From CF-39 sp035651155 (GTDB lineage: Bacteria; Chloroflexota; Limnocylindria; P2-11E), in assembly GCA_035651155.1 (NCBI GenBank), contig DASRGG010000002.1, positions 1 through 64,000 on the forward strand: a DNA stretch of 64,000 bases, in the 5' to 3' direction. The stretch's first letter is position 1. The number at the start of each line of letters is the position of its first letter. Positions 16,773 through 25,619 of this stretch are shown here, piece after piece. The notes below the pieces were generated by a model. The model was not told the DNA's origin, did not search any database, and saw nothing but the letters and a program-made list of their open reading frames with translations. Made by a program: the position numbers and the translations under genes.

Positions 16773-18117
16773 CGATCGATCCCTCCAAGATGTCCAGCCC
16801 TTCCTCGAGCTGGGCGTCGCTGATGGTGAGCGGCACAATCGTGCGGATGACATTGCTGTAGAGGCCGGCGCGGAACAGCAGCAGACCGCGCTCGCATGCG
16901 CGCTTCGTCGCCGCCTCCACGAGCTGCGGCGCGGGCTTCTTCGTCGCGCGGTCCTGGACGAGCTCGATCGCCTGCATGGCGCCGACGCCGCGCACGTCGC
17001 CGATGCTCGCGTGGCTCGCCGCCATCGCGTCGAAGCGGCGGCGAAGCATCGCGCCGATTGCCGTCGCGCGCGCGGCGAGGCCATCGCGCTCGATGATCTC
17101 GATCGTCTTGAGCGCGGCGACGCAGGCCACCGGGTGGCCGCCGAACGTGCTGCCCAGAGATCCCGGTCCGAGCGCGTCGAAGAGATCGGCACGGCCCGTG
17201 ACGGCGCCGATCGGAAAGCCGGCGCCGAGCGATTTCGACGTGACGAGGAGGTCAGGCGTCACGCCACTGTGCTCGATGGCGAACATCCGCCCGGTGCGGG
17301 CCATCCCGGTCTGGATCTCGTCGGCGATGAACAGGATGCCGTGCCGGCGGCAGATCGCGGCGACACGCTTCAGGAAGCGGGCCGGCGGGACGACGAAGCC
17401 ACCCTCGCCCTGGATCGGCTCGACGATAACCGCGGCCAAGTGCTCGGGCGCGAGATTGGTGTCGAGCGCCTGCTCGAAGAGGCGCACGTACAGCTCCGCG
17501 AGCTCGTCGCCCGCGACGTCGGCGATGGGCCGGTACGCGTACGGGTACGGCAGATGCGCGATGTTGGGCGTCGTGGTGCGCATGAACGCCACGCGTGAGC
17601 TCTTGGTCTTGCCGGTCGCGGTCATCGCGGCGTAGGTGCGTCCGTGGAATGAGTTCTGGAACGCGACGATCCACTCACGTCCCGTCGCGACGCGCGCGAT
17701 CTTCATGGCATTTTCGACCGCCTCGGCGCCGCTGTTCGCGAAGACACTCTTCGTCGCCAGGGCCAGCTCGACGCCCGGCGCCGCGCCGGACGCTCGCGGA
17801 TAGATCCGATCGAGCTCCCGCGCCAGGCGCACGTACGGCTCGTACGTGACCGCTTGTGCCGACACATGGCCATAGCGTTCGAGCTGCTCGCGGACGGCGG
17901 CGAGCACTTCGGGATGCTGATGACCGAGATTCAGCGCGCCGATGCCGGAGACGAAGTCGAGGTAGCGCTTCCCTTCCGGGTCCCACACCTCGGCGCCGGC
18001 GGCACGGGCGACGACCACCGGCGTGCCGACCGACAGACCCTTGGGTACGAATCGATCGCGCAGGTCACGCGCCTCCGCGCTCGAGATCGCGGTCCGTCCG
18101 TCGATGAGCGTGCTCAT
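16765..18117 (-). CDS. Class III aminotransferase (4-aminobutyrate aminotransferase-like)
   Basis: The 450-residue pyridoxal-phosphate enzyme has GIGALNLGHQHPEVLAAV, FANSGAEAVENAMKIAR, FQNSFHGRTYAAM, VEPIQGEGGFVVPP, ADEIQTGMARTGRMFA and the Schiff-base lysine near residue 295 in SKSLGAGFPIGAV. These are the GabT/acetylornithine-type signatures. It transfers an omega- or alpha-amino group to 2-oxoglutarate or pyruvate; the true donor is unknown. Start and stop overlap the RpiR-type gene and the binding-protein gene respectively, so it sits in the middle of a leftward operon. Confidence 0.92.
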   Translation of the reverse strand: MSTLIDGRTAISSAEARDLRDRFVPKGLSVGTPVVVARAAGAEVWDPEGKRYLDFVSGIGALNLGHQHPEVLAAVREQLERYGHVSAQAVTYEPYVRLARELDRIYPRASGAAPGVELALATKSVFANSGAEAVENAMKIARVATGREWIVAFQNSFHGRTYAAMTATGKTKSSRVAFMRTTTPNIAHLPYPYAYRPIADVAGDELAELYVRLFEQALDTNLAPEHLAAVIVEPIQGEGGFVVPPARFLKRVAAICRRHGILFIADEIQTGMARTGRMFAIEHSGVTPDLLVTSKSLGAGFPIGAVTGRADLFDALGPGSLGSTFGGHPVACVAALKTIEIIERDGLAARATAIGAMLRRRFDAMAASHASIGDVRGVGAMQAIELVQDRATKKPAPQLVEAATKRACERGLLLFRAGLYSNVIRTIVPLTISDAQLEEGLDILEGSIDD

Positions 18118-18995
18118 CGCGTCACCCCCATCCGCTCGTCGATGCGAGCACGAAGCTGCTGCAGCTCCTCCGCCGCGCCGAGCGCGCCCACCCGGTCGCG
18201 GCCCGCGAGACCGAAGAGCAGCGCGTCCAGCAGGACCACGGTGATCGCGGAGAGATGGAACATCCCGCCGCCGGCGCGCCGCGCCGAGAGCGCGACGGTG
18301 AACCGACCCGCGAGCGCGAGCCCGAGCGTGTCGGTTATGAGGATCGACGGCAGCCCCAGCTCGCGAGCGCGATCGAGCATGATCTCGGACTCGGGATTCG
18401 ACCGGTCGTACGCGAGCACGACGACCAGGTCGCCTTTGCGCATGTCGAGCAACGAGTCCGCGAGCGCCTGCCCACGCGTGCCGACCGCGAGCGCCGGCCG
18501 GCGCATGCGCCGCAGCCGTGCCGCGAAGTACTCGCAGAGCGGCGCGTTCGGACCGAGGCCCTGGATCACGACCCGTCGCGCCGCCGCGAGCAGGTCGAGC
18601 GCGCGCGCGAAGTCCCGCGCGCGGAGGGTCTGCTTCGCGTCGTGGAGCAGCTGGATCTCGGTCGCGAGGACGTGGTCCAGCACGTCGACGGGATCCTCGC
18701 CGAGATCCTCGAGGCTTCGGCCCAGGCGGAGCGTGGGCGTCGCGCGCGTGCGCAGCGCGTCGCGCAGCTCGGCCTTCAGATCGGGAAGGCCGCTGTATCC
18801 GAGCGACTGCGCCGCTCGGATGACCGTGGCGTCGCTCGTGTCGAGACGCGCCGCGATCTCCATCGCCGAGAGGAACACCACCTCCTCGCGGTGCTGCGCG
18901 AAGAACGACGCGACGCGCTCCTCGGCCGGTGACAGCTCTGGCCGCGCGGCCGCGATGCGCTCGTCCAGGGTGGGTTCGCTCTGAGTAGTGTTCAC
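18114..18995 (-). CDS. RpiR/MurR-family transcription regulator
   Basis: The 293-residue protein has an N-terminal HTH_6 domain (AARPELSPAEERVASFFAQH...AARLDTSDATVIRAAQSLGYSGLPDLKAEL) and a C-terminal SIS domain (about 125-260; VVIQGLGPNAPLCEYFAARL, KGDLVVVLAYDRSNPESEIMLDRARELG). In this family the SIS domain usually binds a sugar phosphate, yet its neighbours here are amide, amine and peptide genes. The GTG start lies at the divergent promoter shared with the C45 hydrolase operon, so it likely controls both directions. The final ATGA overlaps the aminotransferase start. Confidence 0.9.
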   Translation of the reverse strand: MNTTQSEPTLDERIAAARPELSPAEERVASFFAQHREEVVFLSAMEIAARLDTSDATVIRAAQSLGYSGLPDLKAELRDALRTRATPTLRLGRSLEDLGEDPVDVLDHVLATEIQLLHDAKQTLRARDFARALDLLAAARRVVIQGLGPNAPLCEYFAARLRRMRRPALAVGTRGQALADSLLDMRKGDLVVVLAYDRSNPESEIMLDRARELGLPSILITDTLGLALAGRFTVALSARRAGGGMFHLSAITVVLLDALLFGLAGRDRVGALGAAEELQQLRARIDERMGVTR

Positions 18996-19022
18996 TTCAC
19001 CAACATCCGCAGACTGTAGTGT
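18985..19022. promoter_or_regulatory. Divergent promoter with GTAGTGT direct repeats
   Basis: GTAGTGT occurs at 18985-18991 and 19016-19022, 31 bases apart (three helix turns). The first overlaps the regulator start codon and the second lies about 40 bases before the C45 hydrolase GTG. The placement suits a binding site of the RpiR-type regulator, which is inference. Confidence 0.35.
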
Positions 19023-19060
19023 ATGCTGCGAGCCACTTCAAGCCGGCAAAGGAGCCTCGA

Positions 19061-20209
19061 GTGGAACGGATGACGCTCCCCACGATCGACATCGGCGGCA
19101 CGCGTCGCGAGATCGGCCGGCAGCATGGCGAGGCTGCACGGGCGCAGATCCGCGAATCCATCGGCTACTACCGGGAGTCCTTCAAGCACATCACCGGCCT
19201 CGAGTGGGACGAGATCACGAAGAACGCGCCGCGGTGGGTGCCGCCGATCGAGAGCTACTTCCCCGGCATCGCCGCTGAGCTGCGCGGCATCGCCGAGGGG
19301 GCGAGCGTCGACTTCGAAGAGGTCCTCGCGCTGAACGCTCGCGGCGAGCTGTCGACGCACAACCCGTTCGCGGCCGAAGCGGAGGAGGGCTGCTCGTCCT
19401 ACGCGCTGCTGCCGGAGGCCTCAGGCGACGGTCACACTTACTGCGGTCAGAACTGGGATTGGCGGCGCGAGACCGCGGGCACGGTCATCCTCCTGCGCAT
19501 CACGCAACCGGGGAAGCCGACGATCATCATGCAGACCGAGGCCGGCCAGGTCGGGCGTCACGGCGCGAACTCCGCGGGCATCGCGCTGAACGCGAACGGG
19601 CTGGGCACCCGCTGGGGCCAGGGCGTCGGCGTCCCGCAGCCGGTCATCCGCCGCAAGATCCTCGAGTCCGCTGACATGCAAACGGCGCTGCGCGCGGTGT
19701 TCGACTCGCGCCAGTCGCTCTGCACGAATCTCCTCGTGACCCATCGCGACGGCTTCGCCATCGACCTCGAGACGACGCCGGACCGTCACGGCTGGATGTA
19801 TCCGACCGACGGGCTCCTCGTGCACACGAACCACTTCATCGCGTTCGTGCCCGAGCAGATCGCCGCGACGTACCGCCCGTTCTCGGTGAATTCGCTCTGG
19901 CGGCTCCCCCGCCTCACCCAAGGCCTGCGCGCGGCGAGGAAGGCGGGCGACTCCGCCTCCGTGCGCGCCGCCATCGGTGCTGCGCTGCGCGACCACTTCG
20001 GACATCCGAACTCGGTGTGCAAGCATGGCGACGCGAAGACGCAGGGCACTGACATCAATCAGACGATCGCGTCGAGCATCGTGGATCTGACCGCCGGCGA
20101 GTACTGGCTCGCGGCGGGGAACCCCTGCGCGGGTGAGTACGAGCGTCTGCCGTGGAACCTCTATGATGGCGTCGCGGAGAAGCCGCGGCAGGTAGCGAGC
20201 GTCGCCTGA
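19061..20209 (+). CDS. C45-family (acyl-CoA:6-APA acyltransferase-like) N-terminal nucleophile hydrolase
   Basis: The 382-residue protein matches the acyltransferase/peptidase C45 family, in which the precursor cuts itself before a Cys that becomes the nucleophile. The site is EEGCSSYALLP, with Cys near residue 111. Other blocks are GRQHGEAARAQI, GQNWDWR, GRHGANSAGIALNANGL and VCKHGD. Members hydrolyse or form amide bonds of N-acyl compounds. I chose GTG 19061 because AAAGGAG at 19048-19054 lies six bases before it; an earlier in-frame GTG at 19019 has no such site. The gene opens the rightward operon. Substrate unknown. Confidence 0.87.
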   Translation: MERMTLPTIDIGGTRREIGRQHGEAARAQIRESIGYYRESFKHITGLEWDEITKNAPRWVPPIESYFPGIAAELRGIAEGASVDFEEVLALNARGELSTHNPFAAEAEEGCSSYALLPEASGDGHTYCGQNWDWRRETAGTVILLRITQPGKPTIIMQTEAGQVGRHGANSAGIALNANGLGTRWGQGVGVPQPVIRRKILESADMQTALRAVFDSRQSLCTNLLVTHRDGFAIDLETTPDRHGWMYPTDGLLVHTNHFIAFVPEQIAATYRPFSVNSLWRLPRLTQGLRAARKAGDSASVRAAIGAALRDHFGHPNSVCKHGDAKTQGTDINQTIASSIVDLTAGEYWLAAGNPCAGEYERLPWNLYDGVAEKPRQVASVA

Positions 20210-20970
20210 TGCCCGAGCACACCCTCCGGGTCTATTCGGGACGGAACCGTCCGGATCTGACGCCGATCTACCGTCTCTTCGAGGGCTACACCGATACGAA
20301 GGTGGAGGTCGAAATGATCTACCACCTCGACGTCGAACGGCGGCTCATCGACGAGCGGACGGATCCGCGCGCCGACGTTCTCGTGACCAACAGCCAGGTC
20401 GCGGTCGAAGCGGTGCGCGAGGCCGGCGTCTTCGAGCCGTACCGGGCGGAGATCGCGCGCGGCTACGACGAGTGGCTGCGCGCGCCGGACTACTCGTGGC
20501 TCTCGTTCACGGCGTGGCCGCGCACCGCGATGATCAACCCGCGCGTGCTTCCCGAACCCGCGTCGTGGCCGCGCGGGCTCGAAGGCCTCGCCGACGAGCG
20601 CCTGCGCGGGAAGATCTCGATCGCGACGACGAGCGAGGAGACCACCGTGTCGCAGTGGAGCTCCATCCGCGCGGCCAAGGGCGACGAGTACGCCTGGTCT
20701 CTCCTCGACCGCCTCCTCGCCAACGGCCTGCGCACCTACGAGTCGAACAAGGCGCTGCGCGAGGCGCTCATCCGGGACCGCAACGCCGTCGCCGTCGTGA
20801 ATTCGTCGAACTATCACGTCTTCCTGATGGAAGGGAACGCAGTACGCGAGACCTGGCTTGACCAGGAGCCCGGTGGGCTCGGGACCCACTGTGAGGCGCA
20901 CGTGGTCGCGCTCGTGAAGGACGCGAAGCACGGCGAGGCCGCGCGCGCGTTCATCGACTTTCTGCTCTAG
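20209..20970 (+). pseudogene. Iron-type binding-protein-like gene, interrupted by an amber codon
   Basis: The frame encodes 253 residues of a class like AfuA/FbpA binding proteins (LRVYSGRNRPDLTPIYRLFEGYT, ADVLVTNSQVAVEAVREAGVFEPY, YSWLSFTAWPRTAMINPR, NSSNYHVFLMEGNAV, RAFIDFLL). It ends at TAG 20968-20970, but the same frame continues for 63 codons (AEVQTLLARMFGETPVNPMAV...) to a TAG at 21160-21162. The join FLL-stop-AEVQTLLA fits the normal family end FLLS(P/A)EVQ, so one base (TCG to TAG) would explain it. There is no signal peptide, which is unusual for a binding protein. Its ATG overlaps the C45 stop. It could be truncated, nonfunctional, or a sequence error. Confidence 0.7.
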
Positions 20971-21162
20971 GCCGAGGTGCAGACGCTCCTCGCGCGCATG
21001 TTCGGCGAGACACCCGTGAATCCGATGGCGGTGACCGGACCGGTGCGGCCGCTCTCGGAGATCCGCCGGACGCCCGCGCCGCTCGCGAAGATCACCGCAC
21101 TCCGCGACAGTACGCGCGCGTACCTCACCGCAAGCGGATTCGCAGCGCCCGCCCGCGACTAG
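20971..21162 (+). pseudogene. C-terminal continuation of the interrupted binding-protein gene
   Basis: These 63 in-frame codons after the amber stop read AEVQTLLARMFGETPVNPMAV and end ...TASGFAAPARD before TAG. They are the expected C-terminal helix and tail of an iron-type binding protein. There is an internal ATG, but no reason to think it starts a separate protein. The MFS gene begins 8 bases later. Confidence 0.65.
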
Positions 21163-21170
21163 GAGGGAGC

Positions 21171-22442
21171 GTGCTCGACTGGCTCAGCATCGACGGAAAG
21201 AAGCTCCTCGTCACGCGGATCCTCCGCACGTTCGCGTACGGGTACCTCGCGACCTCGCTCGGCCTCTATCTCGACCGGCTCGGCCTCACGCCGACCGAGA
21301 TCGGCGTCGTCTTCACCGCGGCGATCGCGGGCTCGGCGCTCATGACGGTCTTCTGGTCGATCATGGCCGACCGGTTCGGGCGCCGCCGCACCGTCGCGAC
21401 GATGGCGCTGCTCATGGCCGTCGGCGGGATCGCGTTCGCGCTCACGAACAGCTTTCTCCTGCTCATCCTCGCGGCGTTCACCGGAACGATCAGTGCGACG
21501 AGCTCCGAGGTCGGCGTCTTCCAGACGGTCGAGCAGGCCATCCTCCCACAGACCGCCCCCAACGAGAAGCGGACCTGGCTCTTCTCGATCTACAACACCA
21601 TCGCGAACATCTCCGGTGCCTTCGGCTCGCTCTTCGCCGCGTCGGTCGGGTTCTTCGCGTCGCTCGGACTCGCCGGCGCGGACGCGTACCGGCCGCTCTT
21701 CGTGCTCTACGCCGTCATCGGCCTCGCGAACTTCCTCATCTTCATCACCCTCTCCGACCGCGTCGAGCTCGCGCGCGTCGAGGGCGAGCGCCGTTTCGTC
21801 GGCATCCACCGCAGCACCGGCGCCGTCGCGAAGCTGTCCGCGCTCTTCGGGCTCGACGCTTTCGCCGGCGGCCTGGTGGTGCAGTCGATCGTCGCGTACT
21901 GGTTCTATCTGCGCTGGGGACTGCATATCTCCGACCTCGCGGTCGTCTTCTTCTGGGTGGGCATCCTCTCCGGCCTGTCGTTGCTCGCCGCGGGGTGGCT
22001 CGCCGAGCGCTTCGGCTTGCTGAACACGATGGTCTTCACGCATCTGCCGTCGAACGTGCTGCTCATGCTCGTGCCGCTCGCGCCAACCGCGTCGCTCGCG
22101 GTCGCGTTCCTCCTGCTGCGCATGAGCGTCTCGCAGATGGACGTGCCGACACGCCAGTCCTACGCCATGGCCGTGGTCGATCCGGACGAGCGCACCGCCA
22201 CCGCCGGCATCACCAACGTCGCGCGCACGAGCGCGAGCGCGATCTCTCCGACGATCGCCGGCATGGCCTTCAGCGCCGCGGCGCTCAGCCTCCCCTTCTT
22301 CGTGGCCGGCGGCCTGAAGATCCTGTACGACGGTCTGATCTACGGCGCGTTCCGCAACGTGCGTCCGCCCGAGGAAGCGGAGATGAGGCGCCGGCGAAGG
22401 GACGCGGCCGCGTCACGTCGAACGGGGTCGCGGAGCAGCTGA
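21171..22442 (+). CDS. MFS transporter
   Basis: The 423-residue protein has about 12 hydrophobic segments and the MFS A-type loop signature MADRFGRRRTVATMALLMAV between segments 2 and 3, repeated weakly as AGWLAERFGLLN in the second half. The middle loop is charged. The C-terminus is Arg-rich (RRRRRDAAASRR). It starts at GTG with an AGGAGG-like site 5-10 bases before it and its stop directly abuts the DppB-like GTG. It could move the product or substrate of the C45 hydrolase. The substrate is not evident. Confidence 0.88.
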   Translation: MLDWLSIDGKKLLVTRILRTFAYGYLATSLGLYLDRLGLTPTEIGVVFTAAIAGSALMTVFWSIMADRFGRRRTVATMALLMAVGGIAFALTNSFLLLILAAFTGTISATSSEVGVFQTVEQAILPQTAPNEKRTWLFSIYNTIANISGAFGSLFAASVGFFASLGLAGADAYRPLFVLYAVIGLANFLIFITLSDRVELARVEGERRFVGIHRSTGAVAKLSALFGLDAFAGGLVVQSIVAYWFYLRWGLHISDLAVVFFWVGILSGLSLLAAGWLAERFGLLNTMVFTHLPSNVLLMLVPLAPTASLAVAFLLLRMSVSQMDVPTRQSYAMAVVDPDERTATAGITNVARTSASAISPTIAGMAFSAAALSLPFFVAGGLKILYDGLIYGAFRNVRPPEEAEMRRRRRDAAASRRTGSRSS

Positions 22443-23390
22443 GTGGCGAGATTCGTCGCCAGCCGCCTGGTCGAGTCGATCCCCGTGCTGCTGCTGTCGT
22501 CGCTCCTCGTCTTCGCGATCCTTCATCTGGTGCCGGGCGATCCGATCGACGCGATGATGGGCGCGGCCTCGTTCGGCATCAGCACACCGGAGTCCCAGGC
22601 CAAGCTCGTGGCCGACATCCGCGCGCAGCTCGGGCTCGACGATCCGCTCGCACTGCAGTACCTGCACTGGCTCGCGAACGCGCTCCAGCTCGACCTCGGT
22701 GAATCGTTCATTCGCCATCAACCGGTGGCTACGTTGATCGCGCAGCGACTGCCGAGCACGCTCGAGCTCGCCGGCGCCGCGCTTCTCCTCAGCGTGCTCC
22801 TCGGGGTATCGATTGGGATCGTCGCGGCGCTGCGACGCAATAGCCCGATCGACCGGCTGGTGATGATCTTCTCGCTCGCCGGCGTGTCGCTTCCGAGCTT
22901 CGCATTCGCGATGCTGCTCATCCTCCTGTTCTCGGTAACGCTGGGGTGGCTCCCCGCCACCGGCTCTGGCAGCCTCGACCGTCTCGTCCTGCCGGCTCTG
23001 GTGCTCGGATACGAGGGCACGGGACTCATCGCGCGGCTCACGCGCGCGTCGCTGCTGGAGGTGCTCGGGCGCGAATACATCACCACCGCGCGCGCGAAGG
23101 GGCTGCCGCGGCGTCTCATCGTCCTGCGCCACGCCCTGCGGAACGCGCTCATCCCCGTTGTGACGATCGTCGGACTGCAGGTCGGCCGGCTGCTCGCGGG
23201 CAGCATCATCGTCGAGACGATCTTCGCGCGGCAGGGCGTCGGGCAGCTCGCGATCGACGCGATCCTCCAGAAAGACTACCCGCTCGTGCAGGGGATCATC
23301 CTGCTCACCGCGAGCGCCTACGTTGTGGCGAATCTGGTGGTCGATATCTCCTATGGCTTCATCAACCCCAAGATCCGAACGGCCTCCTGA
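22443..23390 (+). CDS. ABC transporter permease, DppB/OppB type
   Basis: The 315-residue protein has six hydrophobic segments and an N-terminus FVASRLVESIPVLLLSSLLVFAILHLVPGDPID, the standard DppB start. The cytoplasmic EAA loop reads EVLGREYITTARAKGLPRRLIVLRHALRNALIPVVT, and the end has ETIFARQGVGQLAIDAILQKDYPLVQG. It forms a dipeptide/oligopeptide channel with the next gene. It starts right after the MFS stop. The family 5 lipoprotein at 15.1-16.8 kb is a good candidate for its binding protein. No ATPase gene is in the window. Confidence 0.93.
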   Translation: MARFVASRLVESIPVLLLSSLLVFAILHLVPGDPIDAMMGAASFGISTPESQAKLVADIRAQLGLDDPLALQYLHWLANALQLDLGESFIRHQPVATLIAQRLPSTLELAGAALLLSVLLGVSIGIVAALRRNSPIDRLVMIFSLAGVSLPSFAFAMLLILLFSVTLGWLPATGSGSLDRLVLPALVLGYEGTGLIARLTRASLLEVLGREYITTARAKGLPRRLIVLRHALRNALIPVVTIVGLQVGRLLAGSIIVETIFARQGVGQLAIDAILQKDYPLVQGIILLTASAYVVANLVVDISYGFINPKIRTAS

Positions 23391-23394
23391 TATC

Positions 23395-24312
23395 GTGCGC
23401 GCGCCTGTCGTGTCGGCGGTCGTCGCCGACCGGCCACGCCTCGCGAAGCTGCCGCGCTCGGCTGGGCCGTACCGCAGAGCGTGGTGGCGCCTGCGGCGCG
23501 ACCGGTTCGCACTCACGTCGGCCGGGCTCCTCGGCCTCATGGCATTCGTCTCGTACGTCGTGCCGCTGGTCATCGCGATTGATCCCTACCAGCAGAGCCT
23601 GCGCGACTCGCTCGAGGCGCCGGGCACGAACGGCCATCTCCTCGGGACCGACAACTTCGGCCGTGACGTCCTTCTCCGGCTCATCGACGGCGCGCGCGTG
23701 TCGCTCAGCGTTGGGCTGGTGGCCGTGGCGATCTCCGCGACGGTCGGAGGACTCGTCGGTCTCGTTGCGGGCTACTTCAGCGGATGGCCCGACCGTATCC
23801 TCATGCGGATCATCGACGTGCAGCTCGGCTTCCCGGGCATCCTGCTCGCGCTCGTCGTCATCACGGTGCTCGGGACCCGACTGGAGAAGGTGGTTATCGC
23901 CGTCGGCGTCGGCGGCATCCCTCGCTTCGCGCGCGTCCTGCGCGGCTCAGTCCTGAACACGAAGCAGGATCTGTACGTCGAGGCGGCGCGCAGCGTCGGC
24001 GCAACGGACCTGCGGATCATGTTCACCCACCTCGTGCCGCAGACGCTCGGGGCGGCGATCACGATCGGGACGTTCGGGCTCGCCACGGCGATCCTCTCGA
24101 TCGCCGCCCTGTCATTCCTCGGACTCGGCGCGCAGCCGCCGACGGCCGAATGGGGCCTGATGCTGTCGGAGTCGCGCAGGTACCTGCGCACCGCCTGGTG
24201 GCTCGCGACGTTCCCGGCGATCGCCATCATGACCCTCGTGCTCTGCGTGAACCTGCTCGGCGACGCGGTGCGCGACGCGCTCGACCCGCGGGTCTCGAGC
24301 ACCGCCGACTGA
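23395..24312 (+). CDS. ABC transporter permease, DppC/OppC type
   Basis: The 305-residue protein has the DppC N-terminal block (RAWWRLRRDRFALTSAGLLGLMAF), NGHLLGTDNFGRDVLLRLIDGARVSL, and the EAA loop DLYVEAARSVGATDLRIMFTHLVPQT, followed by SIAALSFLGLGAQPPTAEWGLML. The GTG at 23395 lies 4 bases after the DppB stop; longer in-frame starts upstream would overlap the DppB gene. It is the second channel subunit. The gene converges with the M19 dipeptidase gene, one base apart. Substrate is not defined by sequence. Confidence 0.92.
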   Translation: MRAPVVSAVVADRPRLAKLPRSAGPYRRAWWRLRRDRFALTSAGLLGLMAFVSYVVPLVIAIDPYQQSLRDSLEAPGTNGHLLGTDNFGRDVLLRLIDGARVSLSVGLVAVAISATVGGLVGLVAGYFSGWPDRILMRIIDVQLGFPGILLALVVITVLGTRLEKVVIAVGVGGIPRFARVLRGSVLNTKQDLYVEAARSVGATDLRIMFTHLVPQTLGAAITIGTFGLATAILSIAALSFLGLGAQPPTAEWGLMLSESRRYLRTAWWLATFPAIAIMTLVLCVNLLGDAVRDALDPRVSSTAD

Positions 24313-24313
24313 G

Positions 24314-25516
24314 CTAGCGCGCCCAGGTCTCCTTCAGGACGCGCAGCGCGTTCCCGCCCGCGATCTTGGCGATGTCGGTGTCGGTGTAACCGTGCTTCAC
24401 GAGCCAACGCACCGCGTTGCGCATCGCCTCGCCGGGGTTCTCCATGCCGTCGACGTACGTCACCGGCGTGTACGACGGACCGCTGTCGCGGATCGCGGAG
24501 AGCGAGAGCTGGGCCGCGAACGCGCCGTGCAGGCCGACGTGATCCCCGAAGAGCGTGTCGGGACCGAGGCCGACGTGGTCGAGGCCGATCAGGTCGACGC
24601 AGTACTCGAGGTGCGCCATCACCGCGTCGAGGTCGTGCGGGCGCCCCTTCACCTGGGTGGTGTGCGGCGCCGCCTCGATGCCGATGACGCCGCCGCGCTC
24701 GGCCATCTTCTCGAGCGTCTCGTCGGTCTTCATGCGGCGTGAATCCCACAGCCCGCGCGCGCCCGCGTGCGTGATCGTGATCGGCCTCTCGCTCGCCTCG
24801 ATCACCTCGAGGCCGGTCCGGTCGCCGCAGTGCGCGATGTCGATGGTCATCCCGAGACGGTTCATCCGCTTCACGACGGCGCGCCCGAGATCGGAGAGCC
24901 CGGAGTCGTTCTTCTCGCGCAGGCCCGACCCGAGCGTGTTCGCCTCGCTATAGGTGATGCCCATGCCGCGCACGCCGAACCCGTACAGGACGTCGACGCG
25001 GTCGATCTCGTTCTCGATCGCCGTCGCCGCCTCGAGCCAGGGCACGAACGCGATGCGGCCCTGGGCCTTCGCCGGCTCGAGGTCGCCGTAGGTCCTGGCG
25101 ATGTAGACCATCCCCTGGTGGTCGATGTCGGCGAAGCGCATCCCGAGGTCGAAGAGGATGTCGTCCCACTTCCACCCTTTGTTCGAGGTGATCGTCGCGG
25201 TGCCGTCCATGAAGTTCTCGAAGACGACGTCGGTGTCCGACGCCGCGAGGCCCGCGTACCCCGTCGCGTCGCGACCCTGCCGGCGCTGCTCGAGGACGCG
25301 GCCCATGTCCTCCGGGAAGATCGAGGTGTGGTCGTGCATCGAGACGACCGGGTGCCGGTCGAGGATGGCGCGGGCCCGCTTCTCCTCCGCGTCGCCGAGC
25401 TCGACCGCCGCGGACGGCACGCGGCCGATCTCCTTCGCGAGAGGGATGTCCTGATAGTCCTCGCCCGCCTTGAGGTAGGAATACGAGCGGTAGCCGTCGT
25501 ACTGCTTCTTCGACAC
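24314..25516 (-). CDS. Membrane dipeptidase-like protein (peptidase family M19)
   Basis: The 400-residue protein follows the renal dipeptidase family: VVSMHDHTSIF (metal HxH region), RVDVLYGFGVRGMGITYSEANTLGSGL, GMTIDIAHCGDRTGLEVIEAS, ITHAGARGLWDSRR, and DHVGLGPDTLFGDH near the C-terminus. The usual DLSH and SHS motifs are changed (DIAHCG, THAG), so substrate preference may differ from classical dipeptidases. The GTG at 25516 has GGGAGG eight bases before it. It lies next to the peptide permease genes, which fits a role in cleaving imported dipeptides or dehydropeptides. Confidence 0.87.
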   Translation of the reverse strand: MSKKQYDGYRSYSYLKAGEDYQDIPLAKEIGRVPSAAVELGDAEEKRARAILDRHPVVSMHDHTSIFPEDMGRVLEQRRQGRDATGYAGLAASDTDVVFENFMDGTATITSNKGWKWDDILFDLGMRFADIDHQGMVYIARTYGDLEPAKAQGRIAFVPWLEAATAIENEIDRVDVLYGFGVRGMGITYSEANTLGSGLREKNDSGLSDLGRAVVKRMNRLGMTIDIAHCGDRTGLEVIEASERPITITHAGARGLWDSRRMKTDETLEKMAERGGVIGIEAAPHTTQVKGRPHDLDAVMAHLEYCVDLIGLDHVGLGPDTLFGDHVGLHGAFAAQLSLSAIRDSGPSYTPVTYVDGMENPGEAMRNAVRWLVKHGYTDTDIAKIAGGNALRVLKETWAR

Positions 25517-25619
25517 GCGATCCTCCCTACAGCTTCCGGTCCCCGGGCGAGATGTGCGCGCCGACGTTCGGGACCCGGTGCGAAGGCCCCTTCGCGCGAC
25601 CCCATGGGATGATGCGCCG

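Noticed and set aside
19019..19060. An earlier in-frame GTG start for the C45 hydrolase
   Set aside because: It would add 14 residues across the ribosome-binding site AAAGGAG, which is well placed for GTG 19061.
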